The notes beneath the pieces are model-generated. The model ran no database searches and was not told where the DNA came from. It saw nothing but the letters and a program-made list of their open reading frames with translations. A program made the position numbers and the translations under genes. Of a stretch of 64,000 bases of DNA, positions 36,325 through 45,209 are shown in pieces. The stretch comes from Hoylesella timonensis S9-PR14. Its GTDB lineage: Bacteria > Bacteroidota > Bacteroidia > Bacteroidales > Bacteroidaceae. Position 1 is the stretch's first letter, and each line of letters starts with the position of its first letter. The stretch is taken from assembly GCF_000762405.1 (NCBI RefSeq), contig NZ_JRPQ01000072.1, positions 1 to 64,000 of the forward strand, written 5' to 3'.

Positions 36325-37716
36325 ATGGATACAATCAAACAGAGAACTCTTAACGGTAGCTTTTCATTGTGTGGCAAAGGCTTACACACTGGTCTTAGTT
36401 TGACAGTTACCTTTAACCCTGCTGCAGAGAATACTGGATACAAGATACAACGCATAGACTTAGAAAACCAACCCATCATAGACGCTGTTGCTGAAAAAGT
36501 GGTAGACACGCAACGCGGTACGGTTTTGGCTAATGGAGAGGTACGAGTATCTACAGTAGAACATGGTTTGTCTGCCTTGTATGCCATGGGCATTGACAAC
36601 TGTCTCATTCAGGTAAACGGACCAGAATTTCCTATTCTTGACGGTTCGGCTGCCATGTATGTTGACAAAATCAGACAGGTAGGAATCGTAGAGCAGAATG
36701 CGCCCAAAGACTTTTACATCATTCGCAAGAAGATAGAGGTAAAAGACGAGGAGACGGGGTCGTGCATTACTATCTTACCTGACGAGCAGTTTAGCATCAC
36801 AGCCATGTGTTCGTTTGAGTCAAAGTTCATCAACAGCCAGTTTGCTACCTTAGACAACATCGAAAACTTTGGAGACGAAATAGCTCCTGCCCGTACCTTT
36901 GTCTTCGTTCGCGACATTGTTCCTTTACTGGAAGCCAATCTCATTAAAGGCGGAGACATGGACAACGCTATCATTATCTACGAACGTGAAGTGTCGCAGG
37001 ACAAGCTGGATCAACTTGCAGACATATTGAAAGTTCCCCACATGGATGCCACCAAGATTGGCTACATTCAGCACAAACCGTTGATGTGGGAGAACGAATG
37101 TACTCGTCACAAACTTCTGGACATCATCGGAGACATGGCACTCATAGGGAAACCTATCAAGGGACGCATCGTTGCCACTCGCCCAGGACATACCATTAAT
37201 AACAAGTTTGCCCGACTCATGCGCAAGGAGATTCGTAAACACGAGATACAAGCTCCGATTTACGATCCCAACGAAGAGCCATTGTTGGACAATATTCGCA
37301 TTCGTCAACTGTTGCCTCATCGCTACCCCATGCAGCTTGTTGACAAAATCATTGCCATGGGATCGTACAGTATCGTAGGTGTGAAAAACATTACGAGCAA
37401 CGAACCGTTCTTCGTGGGACATTTTCCCAAAGAGCCAGTAATGCCAGGCGTTCTGCAAATTGAAGCCATGGCGCAGTGTGGTGGTATTTTGGTATTAAAT
37501 CAAGTGGAAGAACCAGAACGATGGTCTACTTACTTTCTTAAAATAGATAATGTGAAATTCCGCCAAAAGGTAGTTCCCGGTGACACCTTGATATTCCGTG
37601 TAGAGATGATTCAACCCGTCAGGCATGGCATCAGTACCATGAGAGGCTACGCCTTTGTGGGCGATACGGTAGTTTCCGAAGCCACTTTCACTGCACAGAT
37701 TGTCAAAACCAAATAG
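36325..37716 (+). CDS. lpxC-fabZ: Fused UDP-3-O-acyl-GlcNAc deacetylase and hydroxyacyl-ACP dehydratase
   Basis: A 463-residue fusion. The LpxC part (about residues 1-300) is the zinc deacetylase of lipid A synthesis: GSFSLCGKGLHTGLSLTVTFNPAAENTGYKI, the zinc His in STVEHGLSALYAMGIDNCLIQVNGPEFPILDGSA, and HKLLDIIGDMALIGKPIKGRIVATRPGH. The FabZ part (about 310-463) is the hot-dog dehydratase: LLPHRYPMQLVDKI, ITSNEPFFVGHFPKEPVMPGVLQIEAMAQCGG (catalytic His and Glu), and FRQKVVPGDTLIF. This fusion is typical of Bacteroidota. It starts one base after lpxD and is followed by lpxA after 61 bases. Confidence 0.97.
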   Translation: MDTIKQRTLNGSFSLCGKGLHTGLSLTVTFNPAAENTGYKIQRIDLENQPIIDAVAEKVVDTQRGTVLANGEVRVSTVEHGLSALYAMGIDNCLIQVNGPEFPILDGSAAMYVDKIRQVGIVEQNAPKDFYIIRKKIEVKDEETGSCITILPDEQFSITAMCSFESKFINSQFATLDNIENFGDEIAPARTFVFVRDIVPLLEANLIKGGDMDNAIIIYEREVSQDKLDQLADILKVPHMDATKIGYIQHKPLMWENECTRHKLLDIIGDMALIGKPIKGRIVATRPGHTINNKFARLMRKEIRKHEIQAPIYDPNEEPLLDNIRIRQLLPHRYPMQLVDKIIAMGSYSIVGVKNITSNEPFFVGHFPKEPVMPGVLQIEAMAQCGGILVLNQVEEPERWSTYFLKIDNVKFRQKVVPGDTLIFRVEMIQPVRHGISTMRGYAFVGDTVVSEATFTAQIVKTK

Positions 37717-37777
37717 TATGGAGCAAGGTCTTCAAACCCACGTCTCTGCCCTATTCATAAAGATTTCTAAATAGAAT

Positions 37778-38548
37778 ATGAATCAAATCAGTCCATTAGC
37801 TTATGTTCATCCTGAAGCGAAATTAGGAGACAACAACATCATTGGTCCATTTTGCTACATCGACAAAAACACTGTTTTGGGTGATGGCAACGTATTACAG
37901 AACAGTGTCACGATTCACGTTGGTGCAAGGATTGGAAACAACAACGAACTTTTCCCTGGTGCGAGCATTAGCACGAAACCGCAAGATTTGAAATTTAAGG
38001 GCGAAGAGACCACCTGCCAAATAGGAAATCATAACAGCATCCGAGAAAACGTCACCATCTCACGAGGCACAGCTTCTAAGGGTACCACAATTGTAGGCGA
38101 CAACAACCTGCTGATGGAGAACATGCACATCGCCCACGATTGCATCATCGGCAATGAGATTATCATAGGAAACTCCACCAAATTAGCAGGCGAGGTAACA
38201 GTTGACGACCGTGCCATTATCAGTGCCACATTCCTGTGTCACCAGTTCTGTCACATAGGAGGATATGTGATGGTACAAGGAGGGAGCCGCTCTCCGAAAG
38301 ACATTCCACCATACATCATCGCAGGACGAGAGCCGATTCGTTATGCTGGAATTAACATTGTAGGACTTCGACGCAGAGGCTTTAGCAACGAACTGATAGA
38401 CTTGATACACGAAGCTTACAGGTTGCTGTACAGTAAGGGCGTTTTGAGTGAAGGCATTGAAGAGATAAAGAAAAACATCAACATCACTCCCGAAATACAA
38501 TATATTATCGATTTCGTAGAATCTTCGCAGCGAGGCATCATTCGATAA
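37778..38548 (+). CDS. lpxA: Acyl-ACP--UDP-GlcNAc O-acyltransferase
   Basis: A 256-residue left-handed beta-helix acyltransferase, the first enzyme of lipid A synthesis. The hexapeptide repeats run from PLAYVHPEAKLGDNNIIGPFCYIDKNTVLGDGNV; the catalytic His lies in NLLMENMHIAHDCIIGNEIIIGNSTKLAGEV; ISATFLCHQFCHIGGYVMVQGGSRSPKDIPPYIIAGREPIRYAGINIVGLRRRGFS is the conserved C-terminal turn. It ends directly before miaA, with no gap. Confidence 0.97.
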   Translation: MNQISPLAYVHPEAKLGDNNIIGPFCYIDKNTVLGDGNVLQNSVTIHVGARIGNNNELFPGASISTKPQDLKFKGEETTCQIGNHNSIRENVTISRGTASKGTTIVGDNNLLMENMHIAHDCIIGNEIIIGNSTKLAGEVTVDDRAIISATFLCHQFCHIGGYVMVQGGSRSPKDIPPYIIAGREPIRYAGINIVGLRRRGFSNELIDLIHEAYRLLYSKGVLSEGIEEIKKNINITPEIQYIIDFVESSQRGIIR

Positions 38549-39451
38549 ATGAATACACTGATTGTTCTTCTTGGTCCTACGGGTGTAGGCAAAACAGAAC
38601 TCTCTCTGAAAATTGCCGAACACCTCAACACTCCTATCATTAACGCCGACTCGCGACAACTGTTCACAGAGATTCCTATTGGAACGGCTGCACCTACTTC
38701 TTCACAATTACAACGAGTAAAACATTACTTCGTTGGCTCGTTGCATTTGCAAGATTATTACAGTGCAGCTAAATACGAAGAAGAAGTGTTACAACTTCTA
38801 CCCAAACTCTTTTCGACTTCTCCACACCATGTGGCTTTGCTTTCTGGTGGAAGTATGATGTATATCAGTGCCGTATGTCAGGGCATTGATGACATTCCCA
38901 CTGTTGACGACACCACCCGCCAATGGATGAAAGAGCGATTAGAGCAGGAGGGGTTAGCCCCTCTCGTGGAAGAGCTCAGATTGTTGGATTCCGAACATTA
39001 TAATATAGTAGATAAAAACAATCCCAGACGAGTGGTTCATGCACTCGAAATCTGTCACATGACGGGTAAGCCCTACTCCTCTTTCAGAACTAACACCAAG
39101 AAGAAAAGACCTTTCAACATTGTGAAGGTTGGGGTAAACAGGACTCGTGAGGAGATGTACAACCGTATCAACCTTCGTGTTCTCGAAATGATGCGACAAG
39201 GATTGCTCGAGGAGGCAAAGTCGGTTTATCCACTTAAAGGATTAAATGCCCTCAATACAGTGGGTTACAAAGAGCTGTTCGCCTATTTCGATGGACACAT
39301 ACCGCTCGAAGAAGCCGTCCGGAGGATTCAATCTAATTCGCGCGAATACATGCGAAAACAACACACATGGTTCAAAAAAGACCAAGATATTCAATGGTTC
39401 AATCCCGACAACATTGAAGAAATACTAAATTATATCGACAATCAGCTATAG
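38549..39451 (+). CDS. miaA: tRNA dimethylallyltransferase
   Basis: A 300-residue enzyme that adds a dimethylallyl group to A37 of tRNAs reading codons that begin with U. The P-loop is [12 protein letters not shown] (about residues 9-20), followed by [33 protein letters not shown] and the catalytic Asp in the NADSRQ segment, and [47 protein letters not shown] and [38 protein letters not shown], which match MiaA throughout. Its ATG follows the lpxA stop immediately, so translation is probably coupled. Confidence 0.96.
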   Translation: MNTLIVLLGPTGVGKTELSLKIAEHLNTPIINADSRQLFTEIPIGTAAPTSSQLQRVKHYFVGSLHLQDYYSAAKYEEEVLQLLPKLFSTSPHHVALLSGGSMMYISAVCQGIDDIPTVDDTTRQWMKERLEQEGLAPLVEELRLLDSEHYNIVDKNNPRRVVHALEICHMTGKPYSSFRTNTKKKRPFNIVKVGVNRTREEMYNRINLRVLEMMRQGLLEEAKSVYPLKGLNALNTVGYKELFAYFDGHIPLEEAVRRIQSNSREYMRKQHTWFKKDQDIQWFNPDNIEEILNYIDNQL

Positions 39452-39467
39452 ATACCAACTTATTTGC

Positions 39468-39475
39468 TACTTTTG
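39468..39475 (+). promoter_or_regulatory. -7 box of the PBP1A gene
   Basis: TACTTTTG, 17 bases before the ATG at 39493. Confidence 0.55.
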
Positions 39476-39492
39476 CAAACAAATAAATCATC

Positions 39493-41982
39493 ATGAAATC
39501 GAACCGAATCAAAACATTCCTCAACTGGTATTGGAATAAAATACGTGGATTTTGGCCATGGTATAAACAGCTATACATTGGACGTCCATGGTACGCAAAA
39601 ACAGGAATAGCACTACTCTCTGGAGTGATAGCACTCTTTATTTATTTGGGTGCAGTAGACATCAATTTCCTTTGGTTGTTTGGCAAGTCACCAGGCTTTG
39701 CCCAAATCAAGAACCCCACCACAGCCTCGGCATCTGAGATTTACAGCAGTGATGGCAAACTCATCGGTAAGTTTTTTAACGAAAACCGAACCCCTGTTAC
39801 CTTCAACGAGGTGAACCCACTCTTCTGGAAAGCCTTGATTGATACAGAAGATGAACGGTTCTATCACCACATTGGCATCGATTTTCAAGGTATTTTCGCA
39901 GCTGCAAAAGATGCAGTTGTAGGGAATGACGCACGAGGAGCTTCAACTATTACACAGCAGTTGGCAAAGAATATGTTCCGCGTGCGTACGCAATATTCCA
40001 CGGGAATACTGGGAAAGATACCTGGTATCAAGATGCTGGTCATGAAAAGCAAAGAATGGATTATCGCTCTTAAGCTGGAGATGCTTTACGACAAGAACGA
40101 AATTCTCACCATGTATGCCAACACCGTTGATTTTGGGTCTAACTCATACGGCATAAAAACAGCAAGCAAGACATATTTCAACACGACACCTTCGCAGTTG
40201 ACGGTCGAAGAGAGTGCGGTATTAGTAGGAATGCTGAAAGCCACCACTCATTACAACCCCATTTCTAATCCCGAGAACAGTCTGCGCCGTAGGAACGTTG
40301 TCATGAAGCTGATGGAAGCGAAAGGCGACTTGTCTAAAGCGCAATACGACAGTTTGAGTACAATTCCTATCAAGCTACATTATAATGTCGAAACCAATTA
40401 TGACGGACAAGCACTCTACTTCAGGGAAGCCATAGCCAACTATCTAAAGGATTGGTGCGAAGAGAATGGATATGATCTCTATACAAGCGGGTTGAAGATT
40501 TACACCACGTTGGACACACGAATGCAACGTTATGCTGAAGAAGCGGCTCGCAAACAGATGAAACAGATTCAGCGCAATTTCAACAATCACTGGGGGAAGA
40601 ACGATCCATGGATTGATGAAAACGGACAGGTCATCCCAGGCTTCATCGAACAGATTGCACAGCGACAGCCTGTATATAAGTATTTGAGTGCCAAGTTCCC
40701 CCATCAGCCTGACTCTATCTCTTATTATTTGAACCAGCCCCATACGGTAAAACTCTTTGACTATGAACATGGCACGATAGAAAAACAAATGTCTACCATG
40801 GACTCTATTCGCTACATGGTACGTTTCATGCACTGCTCCATGGTAGCCATGGAACCGCAAACAGGAGCTGTAAGGGCTTGGGTGGGTGACATCGATTTCA
40901 ACTCATGGAAGTATGACAAGGTGACAGCGATGCGACAGCCTGGTTCTACGTTCAAGCTGTTTGTCTACACCGAAGCTATGAATCAAGGACTGACACCGTG
41001 TGACAAACGGCGCGATGAATATATCTCCATGCAAGTATATGACAAGAAGAAGCAACAAGAGGTTACCTGGACACCAGGCAATGCCAACGGACGCTTCTCT
41101 GGTGACTCTATCCCACTGAAAGGAGCTTTTGCTCGAAGCATCAACTCCATTGCTGTTCGACTTGGACAAGAAATGGGTATCAAGCGCATCATTGAGACTG
41201 CTCACAAGATGGGCATCAAGAGTCCACTCGATGATGCACCAGCCTTGGCATTGGGGTCGTCGGATGTAAACCTCTTGGAAATGGCAAATGCTTATTGCAC
41301 CGTTGCCAACGATGGCAAACACCATGAGCCAGTTTTGGTAACAAGAATAGAGGACAGCGAAGGACGCCAAGTGTACATCGCTCCCACCAAGTCCGAACAA
41401 GTCATTCCATACAAGAGTGCTTTCTTTATGCAACAACTGCTCTTGGGTGGCTTACGTGAACCCGGTGGCACGTCCATGAGTCTTGGAGGATATGTGGGCA
41501 AATACAGAGATACCGATTGGGGAGGTAAGACAGGAACTTCCAACAACCATTCTGATGCGTGGTTCATGGGGGTAAGTCCCAAACTTGTCGTTGGCGCATG
41601 GGTTGGAGGCGAATATCGAAGCATACACTTCCGGACAGGAGCACTCGGACAAGGCTCGCGAACTGCCTTGCCTATCTGTGGATACTTCTTACAAGAGGTA
41701 CTCAACGACCCTGCATTCAAAGCTTACCATGCCAAATTTAGCAAGCCAAAAGATGATGACATCACACGCAGCATGTACACTTGTGACAGCTATTATGAAA
41801 AGGCGAAAGTAGACACCACGGCACAAGACACCTTAAACGACGATATGGAAGAGGTACTCTTTGACGAGTTTGGCAACCCCATTCACAAATCTGAAGAAAA
41901 GCTCAAACCTTCTGAACGACTTGCTGTGCCACAAAAGAAGAAGGAACCCACAGAAGAGGTCATCAAGCTGGATAACTTGTAA
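39493..41982 (+). CDS. Penicillin-binding protein 1A (transglycosylase/transpeptidase)
   Basis: An 829-residue bifunctional class A penicillin-binding protein that polymerises and cross-links peptidoglycan. One N-terminal transmembrane helix (about 33-52) is followed by the glycosyltransferase domain with EDERFYHHIGIDFQGIFAA and ASTITQQLAKNMFR; the transpeptidase domain has the active-site SxxK in RQPGSTFKLFVYTEA, the SxN motif in SINSIAVRLG, and the KTGT triad in GGKTGTSNNHSDAWFMG. A Lys/Glu-rich C-terminal tail is typical of Bacteroidota versions. It overlaps the helicase gene by one base (TAATG). Confidence 0.96.
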   Translation: MKSNRIKTFLNWYWNKIRGFWPWYKQLYIGRPWYAKTGIALLSGVIALFIYLGAVDINFLWLFGKSPGFAQIKNPTTASASEIYSSDGKLIGKFFNENRTPVTFNEVNPLFWKALIDTEDERFYHHIGIDFQGIFAAAKDAVVGNDARGASTITQQLAKNMFRVRTQYSTGILGKIPGIKMLVMKSKEWIIALKLEMLYDKNEILTMYANTVDFGSNSYGIKTASKTYFNTTPSQLTVEESAVLVGMLKATTHYNPISNPENSLRRRNVVMKLMEAKGDLSKAQYDSLSTIPIKLHYNVETNYDGQALYFREAIANYLKDWCEENGYDLYTSGLKIYTTLDTRMQRYAEEAARKQMKQIQRNFNNHWGKNDPWIDENGQVIPGFIEQIAQRQPVYKYLSAKFPHQPDSISYYLNQPHTVKLFDYEHGTIEKQMSTMDSIRYMVRFMHCSMVAMEPQTGAVRAWVGDIDFNSWKYDKVTAMRQPGSTFKLFVYTEAMNQGLTPCDKRRDEYISMQVYDKKKQQEVTWTPGNANGRFSGDSIPLKGAFARSINSIAVRLGQEMGIKRIIETAHKMGIKSPLDDAPALALGSSDVNLLEMANAYCTVANDGKHHEPVLVTRIEDSEGRQVYIAPTKSEQVIPYKSAFFMQQLLLGGLREPGGTSMSLGGYVGKYRDTDWGGKTGTSNNHSDAWFMGVSPKLVVGAWVGGEYRSIHFRTGALGQGSRTALPICGYFLQEVLNDPAFKAYHAKFSKPKDDDITRSMYTCDSYYEKAKVDTTAQDTLNDDMEEVLFDEFGNPIHKSEEKLKPSERLAVPQKKKEPTEEVIKLDNL

Positions 41983-43721
41983 TGGCACATGGCATTGATA
42001 TTGAAAAGATAGACCTGAACAACCAAGAGCTGCAAAATGCGCTGCAACTGGTTCAGTTCACCCACCGTTCCTTGTTCCTCACGGGAAAGGCAGGAACAGG
42101 TAAGTCTACTTTCCTGCATTACATTGCCCAAACTACAAAAAAGAAATATGTTATCCTCGCCCCTACTGGCATTGCAGCAATCAATGTCGGTGGGGTTACA
42201 CTACATAGCTTTTTCAAACTTCCCTTTCATCCCCTACTTCCTAACGACCGACGGTACAGCACGCAACAACTTAGAAATACGTTCAAATATAACAGCGAGA
42301 AAATCAAACTCATCCGTGAACTTGAACTTATCATCATTGATGAGATTTCTATGGTTCGTGCCGACATCATTGATTTCATTGACAAGATATTAAGGGTTTA
42401 CTCGCACAATATGCGCATCCCTTTCGGTGGGAAGCAACTACTGTTGGTGGGCGATGTCTATCAGTTAGAGCCTGTCCTCAAAGAAGAAGACTGGCAGTTG
42501 CTGCAGCCTTACTATCCCTCCAAGTTCTTTTTTGATGCACACGTGTTTAGATCTTTCCAATTAGTTTGTATTGAACTGCAAAAGGTGTATCGACAGCGTG
42601 ACGACAAATTTATCAGCATCCTTGACCATATCCGAACCTCCACCGTCACGAATACCGACCTCTCCTTATTGAACCAACAGGTGGGGCAACACCAACCGAT
42701 GGATGCGCATCAGCTATCCATTACCTTATCCACTCGACGTGATACGGTTGATTATATCAATAGCTTGCATTTATCTAAGTTGCCAGGCGATGCCACAATC
42801 CTCCATGGAAGTATTGACGGTGAATACCCTGAAAACAATTTGCCCACTCCCATTGAGCTTGAAGTAAAAACTGGCGCACAGATTCTATTCATCAAGAACG
42901 ACCGTGAAAAGAGATGGGTCAATGGCACCTTAGGAACGATTATCGGCATTGGTGATGAAGAGGATGGAAAGATTTACGTTCGCACAGAGCAGGGCGAAGA
43001 TGTCGATGTGGAACAGGAAGTATGGAACAATGTGCGATACACCTATAATCAGAAAGAGCAAAAGGTAGAGGAAGAGATTTTAGGTTCCTTCCAGCAATTC
43101 CCATTACGTCTGGCATGGGCGATCACCATTCATAAGAGTCAGGGGCTCACGTTCAACCAAGTGAAGATAGACCTCTCTGGAGGTGTTTTCGCAGGTGGAC
43201 AAACCTATGTCGCCTTATCTCGCTGTCGCTCGCTAAAAGGTATCGAACTACAAGAACCTGTCAAGAAAGAAGATATCTATGTAAACCAAGAAGTAGTGAG
43301 GTTTTCAAAAACCTACAACGACCCAAGTGCACTCAACACGGCTATACAACAGAGCAAAGCAGACAAACAGTACCATGATGCCACCAAGGCTTTTGACCGA
43401 GGGGACATGCAGACGGCACTCGACTACTTCTATAAAGCCATTCACAGCCGATACGACATTGAAAAGCCTGAAGTAAAACGACTCATCCGTAGAAAGCTAA
43501 ACATCATCAACCTTCTGCGTGAACAAAACAAACAATTGCAGAAGGAAAAGCAAGATGCAGAAGCTTTTCTAAAAGAGTTGTCTACAGAATATGTCATCAT
43601 GGGAAAAGATTGTGAAAAGGAGGGCATGACCGAGGCTGCTATCCGAAATTATCAGAAAGCCCTTAAACTTTATCCCACTCATCCCCAAGCCCTGAAAAGA
43701 CTCAAAAAACTTAACGGCTAA
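41982..43721 (+). CDS. Pif1/RecD-like helicase with C-terminal TPRs
   Basis: A 579-residue superfamily 1 helicase of the Pif1/RecD2-like group with an extra C-terminal domain. The P-loop is FLTGKAGTGKSTFLHYIAQ (about residues 36-54), followed by LAPTGIAAINVGGVTLHSFF, Walker B IIIDEISMVRADII, the conserved LLVGDVYQLEPVL, the helicase motif TIHKSQGLTFNQVKIDLSGG and YVALSRCRSLKGI. The last ~120 residues contain a charged coil and TPR-like helices (AFDRGDMQTALDYFYKAIHSR, NYQKALKLYPTHPQALKRLKKL). The frame begins within the stop codon of the PBP1A gene (TAATG), so translation is likely coupled. The role of the TPRs is unknown. Confidence 0.87.
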   Translation: MAHGIDIEKIDLNNQELQNALQLVQFTHRSLFLTGKAGTGKSTFLHYIAQTTKKKYVILAPTGIAAINVGGVTLHSFFKLPFHPLLPNDRRYSTQQLRNTFKYNSEKIKLIRELELIIIDEISMVRADIIDFIDKILRVYSHNMRIPFGGKQLLLVGDVYQLEPVLKEEDWQLLQPYYPSKFFFDAHVFRSFQLVCIELQKVYRQRDDKFISILDHIRTSTVTNTDLSLLNQQVGQHQPMDAHQLSITLSTRRDTVDYINSLHLSKLPGDATILHGSIDGEYPENNLPTPIELEVKTGAQILFIKNDREKRWVNGTLGTIIGIGDEEDGKIYVRTEQGEDVDVEQEVWNNVRYTYNQKEQKVEEEILGSFQQFPLRLAWAITIHKSQGLTFNQVKIDLSGGVFAGGQTYVALSRCRSLKGIELQEPVKKEDIYVNQEVVRFSKTYNDPSALNTAIQQSKADKQYHDATKAFDRGDMQTALDYFYKAIHSRYDIEKPEVKRLIRRKLNIINLLREQNKQLQKEKQDAEAFLKELSTEYVIMGKDCEKEGMTEAAIRNYQKALKLYPTHPQALKRLKKLNG

Positions 43722-43946
43722 AATGATATTGATTACTAATAAGCCCTGCCAATGACAAGGCGAAGCCTCCACAAAAATACAGCTACGACAACGCCCTGAG
43801 CCTCCTACCCCACAGAGGTAACCTCTTCTATCAACATGGTAAATAATATATGCTTACGAAACACACCTAACGTGATACCAAAATAGAGAGTATAGTAATT
43901 CTATCTGCTTGGATTGGATATTATACACTAACAGATAAACTCCTTT

Positions 43947-45209
43947 TTATTTTCTTTGGTTTATCAAACGATACAGCCTTTCACGGTCTTTATACACATT
44001 AGTGGTGTGCATGGGTCGATAATAGAGATATTTCAAAGCAGGGATACACTGTTGATCGGTAGCTTTGGGATCAACACCCAAGATACTCGCAACCTCGCAT
44101 TTGATATCCTTGGCCAATTGAGAAGAGGAAATGGGATGTTTAGGATTGTGTCCTATATTGATCCGACACCATAGTATTTCTCCCGTGCGAGGATGTACTA
44201 TCTTTTGTGACGACACTCCAACAGCTCCCAAGTCGTAGGCAACGACAATAGGAAGTTCTGCCGCTACAAAACCTGTGACAATTGGCTTGACTATAAGACG
44301 AACACTCACTCCTATCTTTTTTAGCGAAGCATTCCAGTCGATAATACCACTGCTAACAGCCTGTTGATATTGACGAGGCATCATTGAGTCGATGTAGAAC
44401 ACACACATTCTGTCCGTGTTCCAACGCATTACTAGTGAGTCAGAAACCATGGTATAAGGATTTTGGGTATAGTCTAAGAAACTGATAGTCTGCACTTCTA
44501 TATCAGGAACAGCCAAACGAATAGGTTGATCATGAGATGGTAAAAGTCTGAACGCATAGCTAAGCCACAAGGGCTGACTACCCGATGGTAACAATATGGC
44601 CATGCTGTTATAAACATATTGTTCTGATTCTACCTCGTAATGCCGCTCTACTGTTAGTGCTACACCTTCCGCTGATTCACTCACTGAGGTAAGACGGCTC
44701 ATGGACGGTAGTACCGAGCGTATGTTTTGATATAGCGAAAGATCGAACCACCCCATGCCATAAGTTACGACATCAGTAATATCGATAATAGGATTGCCCA
44801 TGGCCGAAACCGCCACAGCATGGTATGTTTGTCCCACGATTGGACCATTGGACAGCTGGAACGCATTGACATATGCACTCGTTGGGTCTATGATACGCTC
44901 TGCATAGAATGGCTGAAGAAATACAACTGTACTACTGTCGGGTATTGATAATTTGACTACGCCCAACGATTTAATGGGTCTAGCTATCATATTAAATCCT
45001 CGATCAATCTGACCTTGCAGAACCATTTCTCGTCCGTCAAACTTCCGATTGAACTCCATGTACAAACGCCCTCGGTTTTGATAGATAGGTAATACACCAT
45101 TTATCTTGGATGTGTTATCGGGAAAAAAATCAGAGAAAGATTTTATCGTCTCTTGTCCCAACACTGTTACCGAATATAAGAAAGTGATACATATATAAAA
45201 GTATCTCAT
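43947..45209 (-). CDS. Metalloprotease-like exported pseudoenzyme, paralogue of the upstream gene
   Basis: A 420-residue exported protein (signal peptide MRYFYICITFLYSVTVLGQ). Its residues about 270-375 align with residues about 290-430 of the neighbouring metalloprotease: CVFYIDSMMPRQYQQAVSSGIIDWN with IVFYVDRHFPRMYQQSIIEAVREW, and HPRTGEILWCRINIG with EGRAGEIMACHVGVF. Where the neighbour has HEIGHSLGLEH, this protein has CEVASILGVDP (371-381), so the three zinc-ligand histidines are Cys, Ser and Pro. It also stops about 330 residues short, before the Met-turn. The frame is intact over its length. Its ATG overlaps the protease stop (ATGA), so the two are probably translated together. A regulatory or scaffolding role is inference. 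Confidence 0.7.
   Translation of the reverse strand: MRYFYICITFLYSVTVLGQETIKSFSDFFPDNTSKINGVLPIYQNRGRLYMEFNRKFDGREMVLQGQIDRGFNMIARPIKSLGVVKLSIPDSSTVVFLQPFYAERIIDPTSAYVNAFQLSNGPIVGQTYHAVAVSAMGNPIIDITDVVTYGMGWFDLSLYQNIRSVLPSMSRLTSVSESAEGVALTVERHYEVESEQYVYNSMAILLPSGSQPLWLSYAFRLLPSHDQPIRLAVPDIEVQTISFLDYTQNPYTMVSDSLVMRWNTDRMCVFYIDSMMPRQYQQAVSSGIIDWNASLKKIGVSVRLIVKPIVTGFVAAELPIVVAYDLGAVGVSSQKIVHPRTGEILWCRINIGHNPKHPISSSQLAKDIKCEVASILGVDPKATDQQCIPALKYLYYRPMHTTNVYKDRERLYRLINQRK

Noticed and set aside
43722-43946. Convergent gap between the helicase and the pseudoprotease gene
   Set aside because: No gene or strong terminator is present; only a 5-bp hairpin at 43814-43826 was seen, too weak to report.
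43947-45209. The metalloprotease-like gene as a simple pseudogene
   Set aside because: The frame is uninterrupted over 420 codons, has a good signal peptide and is coupled to its neighbour, so a functional pseudoenzyme is at least as likely.
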